From: Nemopilema nomurai
Lineage: Eukaryota; Cnidaria; Scyphozoa; Rhizostomeae; Rhizostomatidae
DNA: 64,000 nt
Direction: 5' to 3'
Assembly (NCBI GenBank): GCA_003864495.1
Contig: ML133389.1
Location: forward strand, 310,001-374,000
Positions 21,011-31,737 of the stretch are shown here, in pieces. How positions within the stretch are numbered: position 1 is the stretch's first letter; the number at the start of each line of letters is the position of its first letter. The notes beneath the pieces are model-generated. The model ran no database searches. It saw only the letters and a list, made by a program, of their open reading frames with translations, and was not told where the DNA came from. The translations under genes were made by a program, and so were the position numbers.

Positions 21011-21535
21011 GAAGGACAACCCTAGAAATGAAATATAAAATATATATTTACATAAAATATGCTGCAACTGTGCGCTACGTACTAGCAGATGGGGCAAGAT
21101 CATCATATGTTTCGCTACTGTTACTAGTATGATACTGCAACGTCTTTTTCTTTGCTTTGTATGGTCTTCGACGGCCACTCATCATGGTAAACTTTCGGGC
21201 AATTTGAAGTTTTGCTTTACAGCCAAATAGGGCTGGTGGGACCAGATTTTTGTCACTCTCATCTTGCTCCATTCAGACTGCACGAAAAGATTTAAATTCA
21301 GCTAAAGGGGGCAGGGCAGAAAAAAAATTTAACCGGTCTAAGCTCAGCCAACTACGAAGCTATATGTCATCTTTCTTAACAACATCGACTTGATTTTCCG
21401 TAAAAAGCTTATGCATCAAAATTTCCTTCAAAAGAATGACATTTAGTCCTCGTCGCCATGACAACAGCTAGGTCTCTGCCGCATGAACCTCGTAATGGTG
21501 CACATGATTTGGGCACCTCAAGCACGGGAGAAAAT
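21011..21535. other. spacer left of ISL2EU copy 2
   Basis: A minus-strand ORF at 21075-21272 (MEQDESDKNLVPPALFGC...) has a plausible start and basic residues but no recognisable domain. It could be a host first exon. Nothing else is seen. Confidence 0.3.
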
Positions 21536-21882
21536 AGACCCTTTCCGGGTAAACGCGTCCATTTTGAACAGGTGGCAAGTTGGACCCTTTCAATTTGATT
21601 CGAAAAGCCTATGGGGGAAGTCGCGCATTGCTTATCCTTACGCAAAGGTAAGTCTTCTGTGAGGCGATATTAAATAGATTTCTTAAGAATATTTAGAATA
21701 TTTTAGCGTTATATTTCAGACAAAAAAATATTCGTGTCTTAGGCCTAGGCCATAATCCGAATTTTTGTACTTACGGTAGCTTCATGTTTTAATATCTGGC
21801 GTTATTTTTGTGAAACATACTTTAATATATTTTTAAAAACAAGTCCAATGTTTTATTTAATTTTTAAAAATTCTTTTTCAGA

Positions 21883-23817
21883 ATGTCAAATACCAGGTCA
21901 TACGATGACTTTTTGTCACTCAGTGTTGTAGCATTAAGAAGCTTTCTGTCAGTTCGTGGAGTACCGTCATCTGGTTATAGCAAAGTGGAACTTGTTGCGA
22001 GGGCCTTCTCTGCTTCAGAGATGAATTTGCCTATCATAATGTCCAGTGAAGAACAAACATCAACTTTGAAGAAGGATTATGAAACTAAATTAAAAGAATT
22101 GGGATTGCCTGACCCATTTTGTATTGGGAAAAAGGAAAGGATTGATAACATAATGCTATGGCCTAAAGTAAATCTGGGAAATATCTTCCAATACATCCTT
22201 AGCACCAGGGATTTTGATTCTGACTATATAGGGAAATATAAAGATCAGAAGGCCTATAGCTATTTTGACAGTGGATTTGTTGGCGAGATTTTAATATATG
22301 AGCCTAGCACAAATATTAAGTTTCTCTACTGTGATGTCAGAGCCTCAATGGCAGTACATGAATCAAAAGAATTGTGGATTGCAATCAAAGATGATACAAT
22401 CATCAATAGCTGGTGCTCTTGTATGGCTGGTAGCAGTGCATGCTGCAATCATGTAATTGCTACACTTTATAAGGTAGAGTATGCCACAAATCATGGATAT
22501 AATGACCTGGCATGCACATCCATGCCTTGCAAATGGAACAAGTCAACAAAGAAGGAAATTGTACCTAGAAGAATAACAGAGATCGTGGTAAGAAAAAAAA
22601 GCAGAACAGAAGTTAAGGAAAATGAAATGGTACGAGAAGAAAGACGTTTGGAAGCTTTGCAGAAATTTGATCCACGGCGGCCTGCTCATTGTAAGAAAAC
22701 AGATAACGATGTATCAAGCCTTCTTCAGGATCTTTGGAGAACAAATCAAAGTGCTGTTCTTTTTAAATCGATTGAAGGCACAGAAAGTGCAAGCTATGCA
22801 ACAAATGACATGCTGAAAATTGCAAGCAAGGTAATAAGTAGTTGTGAGGGCAGAACTGATGAGGAAAAACAAAGAGAATTTTACAAAGAGCTCAACATCA
22901 CTGAAAATGAAAAAAGAAGAATTGAAAAATCTACTCGCGGCCAAGCTGACTCTGAAGCATGGGTAAATGCAAGAAAGGGACGGATTACAGCTTCTGTCCA
23001 TCATGAGGTCTTCACCAAAGTGAATTCAATTGCAAGAAAAAGAGTCCCCCCTTTTCCAAAAGTGACTCCCTTAATTGCAAAGCTCATTTACAGAGATAAA
23101 ACACTTGACTCTATTCCAGCAATCCAGTGGGGACAAGAACAAGAGCAAAATGCACTGAAAGTGTTTTATTCTATTGAGGCCTGCAGACATCAGGATTATA
23201 AACTTGAAGGCTGTGGATTGTATGTGGATAGAACTCATCCATATATTGGTGCATCCCCAGATAAAATCATGTACTGCAAGTGTCATCAGAAAAGTGTAAT
23301 AGAAATTAAGTGCCCATACAACATTAAAGATGAAACCATTCAGGCTGGTGTAGCAAAATGTAATTTTCTGACAGTTCTTGATGATAAAATAACTTTAAAG
23401 AAATCCCACAAATATTACACACAGATTATTTCCCAAATCATGCTCAGTGATTCCATGCAAGGATTTTTTGTTGTATGGACAAAGAAAGACATTTTCATTG
23501 AGACCATTGTGATGGATAAAGTACATTGGAATAAGGTGTACACAAATTTACAAATCTTCTTCCAGCAGTATGTTGCAAAAGCTCTGCTTGCAATCAAACC
23601 AATACAGTTTTGTGCTCATTGTGAAAAAGTCCTCCTAACAGAAGATGAAATAGCAGAAGATGAAGCTGATGAAAAGTCTATTTGTTGTAATCAGTGTAGC
23701 AGCTGGTACCACTACAAATGTCAATCAATTGTACACATTGACAAAGAAATTAACTGGTTATGCTGTAACTGTTTAAGTGACATTCCTCAAAATTTTATGC
23801 ATGATGTCTTGTTTTGA
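21883..23817 (+). CDS. SAP-SWIM-YqaJ nuclease with C-terminal PHD-like finger (ISL2EU 2)
   Basis: An intact 644-aa ORF. The ATG at 21883 follows a 3' splice site (TTCTTTTTCAG), with the matching 5' site in the inverted repeat, so there is a leader intron. Domains in order: SAP-like (VVALRSFLSVRGVPSSGYSK, residues about 15-45), SWIM finger (CSCMAGSSACCNHVIATL, about 180), YqaJ nuclease (ARKGRITASVHHEVF, IGASPDKIMYCKC, VIEIKCPYN, HKYYTQIISQIM; about 365-530), and a final Cys/His cluster (CCNQCSSWYHYKCQSI ... CCNCL) like a PHD finger. The Glu-x-Lys of the nuclease core is present. It is expected to process DNA in the nucleus with the partner transposase; that link is inferred from the pairing in all three copies. 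Confidence 0.9.
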   Translation: MSNTRSYDDFLSLSVVALRSFLSVRGVPSSGYSKVELVARAFSASEMNLPIIMSSEEQTSTLKKDYETKLKELGLPDPFCIGKKERIDNIMLWPKVNLGNIFQYILSTRDFDSDYIGKYKDQKAYSYFDSGFVGEILIYEPSTNIKFLYCDVRASMAVHESKELWIAIKDDTIINSWCSCMAGSSACCNHVIATLYKVEYATNHGYNDLACTSMPCKWNKSTKKEIVPRRITEIVVRKKSRTEVKENEMVREERRLEALQKFDPRRPAHCKKTDNDVSSLLQDLWRTNQSAVLFKSIEGTESASYATNDMLKIASKVISSCEGRTDEEKQREFYKELNITENEKRRIEKSTRGQADSEAWVNARKGRITASVHHEVFTKVNSIARKRVPPFPKVTPLIAKLIYRDKTLDSIPAIQWGQEQEQNALKVFYSIEACRHQDYKLEGCGLYVDRTHPYIGASPDKIMYCKCHQKSVIEIKCPYNIKDETIQAGVAKCNFLTVLDDKITLKKSHKYYTQIISQIMLSDSMQGFFVVWTKKDIFIETIVMDKVHWNKVYTNLQIFFQQYVAKALLAIKPIQFCAHCEKVLLTEDEIAEDEADEKSICCNQCSSWYHYKCQSIVHIDKEINWLCCNCLSDIPQNFMHDVLF

Positions 23818-24119
23818 GGCTCTTCAAACATGATGTCACATACTGAGGGGAGGGGTCGGGTACATAAAATCTGTTTTGTCTATAGACTGCTGTTTTATAG
23901 AAGTACTACGTTTTGTACTACCCTCAAGCTTATCCCCACCACAACAAAGGTTTTGATCTTTTTATTTGCTGCTGAGTCTACTGATATTTTAAAAACTAGA
24001 GTTTGTTGCATAAAAGGGGGAGTTGTTTCCTTTTGTCACACTCATGTCAAGGGAGCATAATATATCCAAAATTTTCAATGACATCATTTTTGATTGGCCA
24101 CAATTGATTAATTTAGATT

Positions 24120-25535
24120 TTATTCACAAAGTGGCTTTAAAAGATTAACAAATGCACAGCAACATTTAATATAGTCATTAAATAATGGAAGTTCTGTCAG
24201 TGGCAAACATACATTTAGAATATTGAAGTCTTTGATCCTTTTAATGGCCTGTTCAACATATATTCTTACATTTGCAATCCGTTTTGTTTCTTTGATATCC
24301 TTTTCTGTCATTTGATTTCCGTTGGCAGCTGTAGGTGGAATGGCAAGAGTGCAACGTTTCATAAGTAAAAGTTCCTTTATTTTGAAACCCATATCTGCCA
24401 TAACACAATCAAAGGGCTCCAGTAAGTCCAAAAACCCACTGTCATTGACAATAAATTTGTCTGATGCCCTTCCGCCATATGCAGGGGAAACCCACGAAAT
24501 TGCACCATTTGGTGTTATGCATACCAAAACTTTGAATGTTGTATGATGCTTGTACTCACTCCAAAGCAGTGCTTGCACCTCTAATGAACTGGGTGTTTCA
24601 ACAAAAATCTCAGTACAATCAATGATTACTCGAGTTTTTGGATACAATCTCTTAAAAGAATCTGGCAAAGTTGCATAAATTTGACCTTTAGAAGGCCAAA
24701 TAATCAGGCAGCTTAATTCTTTGGACAAAAGCTTTATCCATGTTGCTATGATCTGGGTCACTCTTGAAGAGGAAACACAGAATCTCCAGGCCAGATCTTC
24801 ATGAAATAGGCCTAGTCGCAAGCGAACCATTGTCATTAGAAATTCCTGTTCTAATGATAACTTCCTTGCTGGACCTTTCCTATTAATTGGTGGAATCACT
24901 TTTGGCAAATTTGATCCCAATAAGACTGTGTCAATGCGATGCTCATATCCTGTTGTTGGTGCATCAATGGTCGAGTTCTTTGGTCCCTCCCAGTACAGCA
25001 TAACATGTGCTTTTGGGGCCACATGGTCAAATATTACTTTAAAGGTTTCACAGGAATGAAATCCCGTATAAAATCTGACATCAGCTTCTCTTGTTAAAAA
25101 TTCAAATTTCATGGAAATATGCACAGAAGGGGTAGAAGCACAATTGTCATCTTCAGCGACATTCTTTTCAACCACTGACTGCTTGTCAGTATCACTCAAA
25201 GCACATCTTTTCCTTGGACTCTTTCTTTTCACAACTGCAGGTTGATCTGGATTGTTGGCTTTTCTTATATCTGCAAGTGTCATGTACAACGTTGGAAAGG
25301 GGTTGCGAGTTGTTGGTTTTCCATCTATAAAATGGTTGGAGCAGACGGTTGTTTCACTGCCAGGACAAAAGTTTGCTCTTCCTTTTTCAACACATTTTAT
25401 CCACACTTTTCGTTTCAATTCATTAACAGGAAAACGATGCCATTGCAAATGTGAAACATGACTAAATATTATGTTCCTGTCAGGGTACCCCCTATCATTG
25501 TCACATGGGCCGACACAGCACCTGTCATTTCCCAT
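24120..25535 (-). CDS. THAP-DDE transposase, intact (ISL2EU 2)
   Basis: About 471 aa from the ATG at 25535 (MGNDRCCVGPC). The THAP domain shows CCVGPC, W..F, CSNHF and the PFPTLYM box. A linker follows, then an HTH-like block (LFHEDLAWRFCVSSSRVTQI) and the DDE core: IIDCTEIFVETPSS, GGRASDKFIV and VRIYVEQAIKRIKDF, giving all three acidic residues. TTFKVLVCITPNGAISWVSP is typical of the family. No frameshift or stop is seen, so this is a candidate active enzyme. The gene ends about 300 bp from the YqaJ stop and shares the mirrored promoter/leader of the other arm. Confidence 0.92.
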   Translation of the reverse strand: MGNDRCCVGPCDNDRGYPDRNIIFSHVSHLQWHRFPVNELKRKVWIKCVEKGRANFCPGSETTVCSNHFIDGKPTTRNPFPTLYMTLADIRKANNPDQPAVVKRKSPRKRCALSDTDKQSVVEKNVAEDDNCASTPSVHISMKFEFLTREADVRFYTGFHSCETFKVIFDHVAPKAHVMLYWEGPKNSTIDAPTTGYEHRIDTVLLGSNLPKVIPPINRKGPARKLSLEQEFLMTMVRLRLGLFHEDLAWRFCVSSSRVTQIIATWIKLLSKELSCLIIWPSKGQIYATLPDSFKRLYPKTRVIIDCTEIFVETPSSLEVQALLWSEYKHHTTFKVLVCITPNGAISWVSPAYGGRASDKFIVNDSGFLDLLEPFDCVMADMGFKIKELLLMKRCTLAIPPTAANGNQMTEKDIKETKRIANVRIYVEQAIKRIKDFNILNVCLPLTELPLFNDYIKCCCAFVNLLKPLCE

Positions 25536-25996
25536 AATCTTCAGAATTGTTTGATGAATAATTTGCAACTAGAGGGAAGAGTGAAATATCAAAAAATATC
25601 TGTCTTATTATACAGTGAAGGATCATACAAATTATCTAAAATTCTAGCCTGTTTAAGCAAAATAACGCCAGATATTAAAACACGAAGCTACCGTAAGTAC
25701 AACAAATTCAGATTATGGCCTAGTAGGCCTAAGACCCGAATATTTTTTTACCTGGTAAATAAAGCTAAATCTTGCCAAACAAAGGTAATTTCTACAAGAA
25801 ACAGCACAGAAATCCTTACAAAACGAATTTCTAAATATTCTTAAGAAATCTATTTAATATCGCCTCATAGAAGACTTACCTTTGCGTATGGATAAAAGAT
25901 GCGCGACTTCCCCCATAGGCTTTTCGAATCAAACTGAAAGGTCAAAGTCCAACTTGCCACCTGTTCAAAATGGACGCGTTTACCCGGAAAGGGTCT

Positions 25997-26283
25997 ATTG
26001 TAATATGCAAAAATGGCGGCCAAATATCACGTGCAGCGTGTTGCTGCGCTGCAACGCGTAGAGACGAAACAAGAAATGCAAGATTATATCAACAAATAAA
26101 ATCCTCTACTTTGGTTTACGTTCAAAATTAATAGAATCTTCAGAACATGAACAGGAGCAAGAATTATTAATCTTTCAACACCCGTCAATATATATTTGGG
26201 AAACTAGGAGCTTCAACTACTTATTGCTTCAAGCTCAGAAGACAACATCACTGGCCTAAAAAATGCAGTTAAACAAGGTACAT
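25997..26283. other. right flank of ISL2EU copy 2
   Basis: Short non-coding stretch; nothing recognised. Confidence 0.3.
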
Positions 26284-26565
26284 TTTAAATGAGTTGTATC
26301 TTGAAAATAAGGCTTGGCCACATGGGGTAGCGAAATATGGTAAGCACAGTTTTCTTCAGCTTTCGATTGATATAAGTGGTATCTTTCTAAAAATGTTTTT
26401 CTAGAAATGCAAAAGGTTTTAATATCACGCAGTTTTGTTTTTCTTTTACGTGAAGCGAATGTGACGACCGGCTTTTGGCTGAAATATGATACTATTTAAA
26501 TGAGCTGTATCTTGAAAATAAGGCTTGGCCACATGGGGTAGCGAAATATGGTAAGCACAGTTTTT
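26284..26565. repeat. 71-bp direct repeat, 211-bp period
   Basis: The segment 26284-26354 (tttaaatgag ... gtaagcacagtttt) recurs at 26495-26565 almost unchanged. Each copy ends in a 5' splice-like site (GAAATATG|GTAAGCA). It could be a duplicated exon end or a simple segmental duplication. From 26566 to 26995 nothing is recognised. Confidence 0.75.
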
Positions 26566-26995
26566 CTAAGAGAAATATAGGACTAAGTCACTAAAAACAA
26601 ACCCAAAATATTTAAGTTTTTCTTTTGTTTTTAATTGTGTTATTTGCTTTGCGACTATAATTACAGCCTGCTTATTTTTCAAGACCTTAGTTGCTACTCA
26701 ATATTCTTTTACAAAGTTTTTTAATGTTTATACTGAAAACTTCATGTTGTTTGGACCTTCCGGTCGCGAGTTACTTTGTTTTGAATAGAAAGATATTTCA
26801 TGCCATTTTACCGCAATTTGCGGCTGCAGTGAATTCGCAGCCTGACGGTCCAAACACTCAGAAGTTTTAGATACAGACTAATTTCAACATGGAAATTCCA
26901 TTTCTATGATTCATTTTGCCATATATGAAGAGAAAAAATTGCTCGAATCCGAGAATTTTAATAACTATCTCTGTATAGAAAATTAAAAGATACAT

Positions 26996-27293
26996 TTTAG
27001 GAAAAAGTTTCAAAACTAACCATTTTTTCAGTACTCTTAGTATGTATCGACTTTCTCAATGCTCTGTCACATGACTCGCATAAATAGCCACCTTGAACAA
27101 CTTTTCCGAGGGTGCTTTCCAAAATGTCATTAGGATATTTGGTGGTTAAAGAAAACTGTCGCGTTGTCTGGGTCTTCTTTCCACATCCTTCGCATCCTTT
27201 CTTGCAGTAAAAACGAGTGTTTTTTACTGCGTTCAAGAAACTGGTTAGTTCGAAAACCAGCAGGAACGATAGAAACAGAAAATTTAACTTCAT
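26996..27293 (-). CDS. small Cys-rich first exon, unknown
   Basis: An open stretch of 98 codons from the ATG at 27293. The first 22 residues (MKLNFLFLSFLLVFELTSFL) are hydrophobic and could be a signal peptide, but may be fortuitous. Two CxxC-type pairs follow (CEGCGKK; YLCESCDRAL). A possible 5' splice site (AAAATG|GTTAGT) lies near the end. CxxC pairs like these occur in the first exons of several invertebrate repeat-encoded proteins. No partner exon is identified. Confidence 0.35.
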
Positions 27294-27936
27294 TTTACTT
27301 TTATAGAATCTTTCGAAGTGAAAATATCAACACTGAAGTATCATCGACGCAGGAATTTCCTATAGAACGGGGTATCCATGACAACAATAATGGGGGATGA
27401 AAATCCATAATGGCAGACTTTTTGCTGACTTAAAATACCTTAGCACCCTGTGATTTTTACGCGCATGTGCAATACAATTTTATCCCGTGCTGGCACCTCA
27501 AGTACTGCTTTGGGTGTCGTGAAATATCCTGTTCCCTGAATAAATGTGCGTCGCTGTATCAAGGCTGACCTGGACGCTTTGTCTGGTGGTAATCGTAAAG
27601 CGACCACGACCACCAAATCAGATGAAGGAAGGCTAACAAATGACGCAGGTTGTTAATAAAGGTTTAGCATTAAAACCTTTGAATAACCAGAATAAAAGAG
27701 AATCGGATTTAGTTAAAGAATAATGCTCCCAATGATCCAGTTGTTGGCCTACATTTATTCAAGGCCTACGTACTTGAATAGATTGGTTCCACAGAAATAT
27801 ACAATAAGCTAATCCTGCAAACAACTGGAATTTTCATTAAAACAGTTCGATGCTTATGTATTTACACAACTGAACATTTATTCAAGGTCTACGTAGTAAT
27901 TCTAATCAAAATAGTTGGCGATTTCAAGTTTTTTAG
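27294..27936. other. non-coding spacer
   Basis: No ORF, repeat or element end that I can support. Confidence 0.4.
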
Positions 27937-28307
27937 GCTTAGTATAATCTCTTTGTAGGTTTCTTAGATTGCATATATAGATATTGAATTTCCTAATCTA
28001 AGTATAATCGCTCTCAATGTTCCTTAGATTGCGTATATAGATATTAAATTTCTTAATCTTAATATAATCTGTCTGTAGGTTTCTTAGATTGCCTATATAG
28101 ATATTAAAGTAAAAATCTAAGTATAATCGCTCTCAATGTTCCTTAGATTGCGTATATAGATATTGAATTTATTAATCTTGCACTGTAAATCCTCGAATTG
28201 GCCCCCCCTCGAATAAGCCCCCCCCCCCCTTAGAATAAGCCTAAGGATTTGCGGTATATAGATTTTAAATTTCTTAATCTTAGTATAATCTTTCTGTAGG
28301 TTTCTTA
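27937..28307. repeat. 59-bp minisatellite with a C-rich insert
   Basis: Units such as taatctaagtataatc ... ttagattgcgtatatagatatt repeat about every 59 bp, with two alternating variants (a 118-bp higher-order pair). The fifth unit is split at about 28196-28250 by a C-rich block (ctcgaattggccccccctcg). The Harbinger at 28308-29294 interrupts the last unit, whose remainder (ttagattgcgtatg) resumes at 29295. Confidence 0.85.
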
Positions 28308-29294
28308 GGCCCAGGTTAAACGTCGTGCTTCTCATGTGCCAAACCTAATACAATTGAGTTCACCAGAAGCGCGACGTTAGCGCGGCCGCCAAGTTAAACG
28401 TCGAACCATGGTCGAACCTAATGCGCAGAAAATTACGGTCGGGGCGGTTTCCAAGCAACAGCCATCGATTAAAGATCAACATAATTTTTCAAAATGGCCT
28501 TAACTCGCAGAGCGAAAACCTTACTGTTGAAAAGTTTAATTTCAAAGCGTCGTAAGCGTCGAAATTTGTTGATTAAAGGAATGGCCATTATTCTACAACA
28601 GAGGCTACTGACATTGAGGTCGTTTCTGCTGGCAGCTACGTATTTATTTGGCGAGTTGACAACATCACGGGCTAGGGTTAGGTCATGCAGAAGGTTGCCA
28701 AGAAATACAGGTTGGTGGGAGAAACTGTGGTTTACCTACGACGATAAACGATTCAAGCAAACACTAAGAGTATCAAGATCGACATTTGAATTTATACTGA
28801 CAAGAATAAGACCGCAACTTGAGAGACAAACGCTTACTGAAGTTATGCAGATATATTTAGTCTGTTTCATACATGATTCGCAATTGTCTATGTTTCGTGA
28901 ATTTGATGCCATGATCGTTATACTGAATATGAATTGAATAAACTTCTAAATTTTCAAGAACACGAGTGAAAGTGAAGTGAACGATGACTCGTCGGAATGG
29001 CGTAAGTTTGTGGTTGGCGCCTTTTTCCTATCTCATCTGCGCATGCCTAACCTCGTTTTAACGTTCAAAATAATTAAAAATAATTTATGCGTTAGGTTCG
29101 GCACATGAGAAGCACGACGTTTAACTTGGTGTCGTGGTACTGCCGTGCGGCATGGCAGAACAAGTCGAGCCAGAGACGTTCTGTCGAACTTAATCGATTC
29201 TGTCGAACTTAATTAAGTTAAACGTCGAGCTTCTCATGTACTTAATTCAGCAATCAGGTTCGGCACATGAGAAGCACGACGTTTAACCCGGGCC
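28308..29294. mobile_element. internally deleted Harbinger element (987 bp)
   Basis: The ends GGCCCAGGTTAAACGTCGTG (28308) and the inverse of GGCCCGGGTTAAACGTCGTG (ending 29294) extend as about 42-bp inverted repeats, with a TTA target duplication (28305-28307, 29295-29297). Further copies of TTAAACGTCG lie inside each end. It holds only the N-terminal part of a transposase, so it is non-autonomous. Confidence 0.92.
28494..28937 (+). pseudogene. truncated Harbinger transposase N-terminus
   Basis: 147 codons. A basic start is followed by WWEKLWFTYDDKRFKQTLRV and STFEFILTRIRPQLERQT, the conserved N-terminal region of HARBI1-type transposases. The catalytic core is missing, replaced by unrelated sequence up to a stop at 28937, as expected from internal deletion. 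No DDE residues remain. Confidence 0.75.
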
Positions 29295-29514
29295 TTAGAT
29301 TGCGTATGCTGTTGTGAAGAAGTGAAAATGTTTTGAGATTGGCAGTTGTACAATCAGAATGCGATGTTGAACCCACGCTTCTCGTTTAGAAACTGTATTT
29401 GGTCCTTTGAAATCTGGAGATTTGGAGGCACTACAAGGCTTTTGGGTGTGAAGTAGTCGTGGCGGCTTCGGATGTATGAGCAATTGGCATGATAGTAGCC
29501 ATTGCCGTGGACTA

Positions 29515-29775
29515 TCATTTGCCTCCTAAATGTTTTGTTGAAGATTCTTTTACCTTCTGTGTGGCGTACAACAAACTCTTCATTTTTGTAGCCATCGCTA
29601 CAGCCTTGACATCTTGAAATTTTCCCTGTCTTCCTGGCCTAAACGAATGGCTTCTCTGGATTGTATCATGGCCGTGTGTCAAAATATGGGCTCCTACTTT
29701 CAGGTGGTATCGAAATGCTTGCTTTACTGTCTGCAGCATTGTATCATAGCATTGTGCAGGCAAAGTTATCGACAT
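29515..29775 (-). CDS. unassigned ORF / possible exon
   Basis: Open minus-strand stretch (VKQAFRYHLKVGAHILTHG ... FRPGRQGKFQDVKAV) with protein-like composition. It may start after a CAG at about 29731 (AATGCTGCAG). It lies downstream of the two spliced exons at 30077-30880 and could belong to that gene. No family is recognised. The sequence from 29298 to 29514 shows nothing clear. Confidence 0.25.
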   Translation of the reverse strand: MSITLPAQCYDTMLQTVKQAFRYHLKVGAHILTHGHDTIQRSHSFRPGRQGKFQDVKAVAMATKMKSLLYATQKVKESSTKHLGGK

Positions 29776-30076
29776 TTAGCGCCTTCAAATGGTCTAGGAG
29801 ACATGCTGTATGGACATTTTTGTTGCAGCATTTTATACAGCACACCTAGTAGAAAACAGTCATTTTGGTTGGATCCAGATCAGTTAAAGTCAAAACACCT
29901 ATTTGACGCAACATCTACAGGTAGTTCAGCTGTATAGATACGATTAAAATATAGAACATCACCACTGATGATATTAACTGATGACTGAAGACTGATGATG
30001 CATGAACAGCCAAAGGTTTGCTAGAGCAAAACACAGCCAAATCATTAATGATACACAATTTGGTATGAAGTCTTAC

Positions 30077-30880
30077 CCAAGGCTCTGACTGCTTCATCAT
30101 TTTTTGGCTGCAAATCCTACATAGGCTCTCTATTTGTTCTAAAGTAGGAAACAATAATGCATTCTTCAAAACAACAAAATTTACAAAATACTGAAATAAG
30201 TTTAATGTCTTTTAAAACTATAATTGCGCACAGCCAGCTGCTAGATTTCCATCTTCATCGTAGTATGTTATGAATTAATTGATTAGAAAGTTCTACATAT
30301 AGTTGGTATTATCACAGTTCTTGTAATAAAACATACAATGCCCGTCAAAAGTGTTGGAACAGTCCTTGTATCTTTCGTTCTTAATGTCCCCCTCCCCTCA
30401 TATACAATGTTGGATTCCAACTAGAAAATGACAGCAAATGTAGGTTTGAGCGCAAGTTGTGTAACCCATGTTTAGGGACATGTACATCTTCTTTCCCAAC
30501 ATTATTTAAGGGGTGAGGGGGATCCGCCTGCTTGAAGTAGGGAAATGAACTAAAAAATATACATTATGAGTGCAGTCGTGGTGCTCCAACTACTTTTGGC
30601 CATAATTGTAGCAACATTGTCATATTATTAGCGACAGCGGTATTGTAGGGTTATACACAAGAATAGCATATAGAGTAGTTTTTTCTTACCTGAAAAGTTT
30701 AGGATTGTTTCACCAAAGGATCTTCTCAGCTGGTCTGGAGCTACAAATGCTGGGAAACACTTCTGTCCGAGAATGGTTTCAGCATACTTACGAATGAAAA
30801 TATTTTCATTAGTTTTGCGAATACTTTCCGCTTTCTGGATTTGCGGGTTTGTGAATATTTTCGAAATTGATAAAGTTTGA
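30077..30880 (-). CDS. two spliced exons of an unknown gene
   Basis: Exon A is 30880-30690: it follows TTGCTCTTTATTCAG and ends TTTTCAG|GTAAG. Exon B is 30138-30077: it follows TTTCCTACTTTAG and ends CCTTGG|GTAAGA. The phases fit exactly: one base at the end of A and two at the start of B make a Glu codon, and the reading stays open throughout (KYAETILGQKCFPAFV in A; ESLCRICSQKMMK in B). Matching phase across four good splice sites suggests a real gene. The function is unknown; the CRIC pair hints at metal binding. The intron holds a small MITE. Confidence 0.45.
30334..30610. mobile_element. Tc1/mariner-type MITE
   Basis: Inverted ends TACAATGCCCGTCAAAAGTG and (inverse) TACAATTATGGCCAAAAGTA, with TA at both borders. 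A second inverted block (cccctcccctcat ... tacaatgttgg) lies further in, so most of the 277 bp folds back. No coding capacity. It sits in the intron between the two exons above. Confidence 0.7.
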
Positions 30881-31484
30881 CTGAATAAAGAGCAAGTTAC
30901 TGTATAATGCCTTGATAATAAGTTCCAATGATATTCTGGTATTAATTGGAGCAAAAACAAGTTTTAAAATCCATTTTCGTATCAGAGTAATATTATCTTT
31001 TATAGTAAAAACATATCAATACATCCAAACCTGCAGACAAAATATGCCACAAGAATAACTATCCTGTTGCTTTGGATAAAATGGTGGAATTTCAAGTGTC
31101 CAGCTCTCGCAGTTGGTGTCTTTTCTGGTCTTCATAGATGCTCTTTTCAAAGAAATTCCCAGTTCAATTCAGTTCTGTTTATTTATTTTAAATTCAACAC
31201 AAACAATTTGAAAATTGAACGATACTTATCTGAAGGGGAAGTTGAAGTTCGATTGAGATTCTACGAGTGATTGGTCAGTAGCTATAAAGAATCCTCTCGT
31301 CTCTGCAAGCCACATTTGTGGAGACATTTAATATTTGTGTACATTGGTCCTGATTCAGTTTGCAAAGCGAAAAAAGATGCAGAGATATGTTTTTTGTATA
31401 GTGAAATTAGGTGCAGGGAGGTATTTCAAAAGTTCTCCATGAAACCTCTTTAGCAAAATCTGAAGTCAAGGCTCATCATTGAAA
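30881..31484. other. non-coding spacer
   Basis: ORFs at 31067-31270 and 31271-31453 have no recognisable content. No repeat found. Confidence 0.4.
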
Positions 31485-31737
31485 ATTGATTGATTTATTT
31501 ATTATTCAAATTCTACTACAATAATAATTGTTAACAAAATACTGATGATAACTTTGAAAAATAAAACAACAACGCAATGCAACTAGGTGTAGTAGAATTC
31601 TTAAGGAGGAGCTCTCAAAGTAGGTAAACTAACGAGATGAGAGCCCCCCCTGTCGTCTATAAGAACCATAATCACAAAGGCGATGCCAAATTATTAGCTT
31701 AAATAATAAAATTTGTTAAACGTATCGAATAAAAATT

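Larger units (their letters stand above)
21536..25996. mobile_element. ISL2EU element copy 2 (4.46 kb), apparently intact
   Basis: Starts AGACCCTTTCCGGGTAAAC at 21536 and ends with the inverse at 25996, flanked by AT (21534-21535, 25997-25998). The inverted repeats are long, about 275 bp on the left and roughly 340 on the right, where about 70 bp is added. Both repeats carry the same leader with a consensus 5' splice site (CAAAG|GTAAGTCTTC at about 21648 and its mirror), so each gene begins from one arm. It contains intact YqaJ (plus) and THAP-DDE (minus) genes, tail to tail. Confidence 0.93.
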
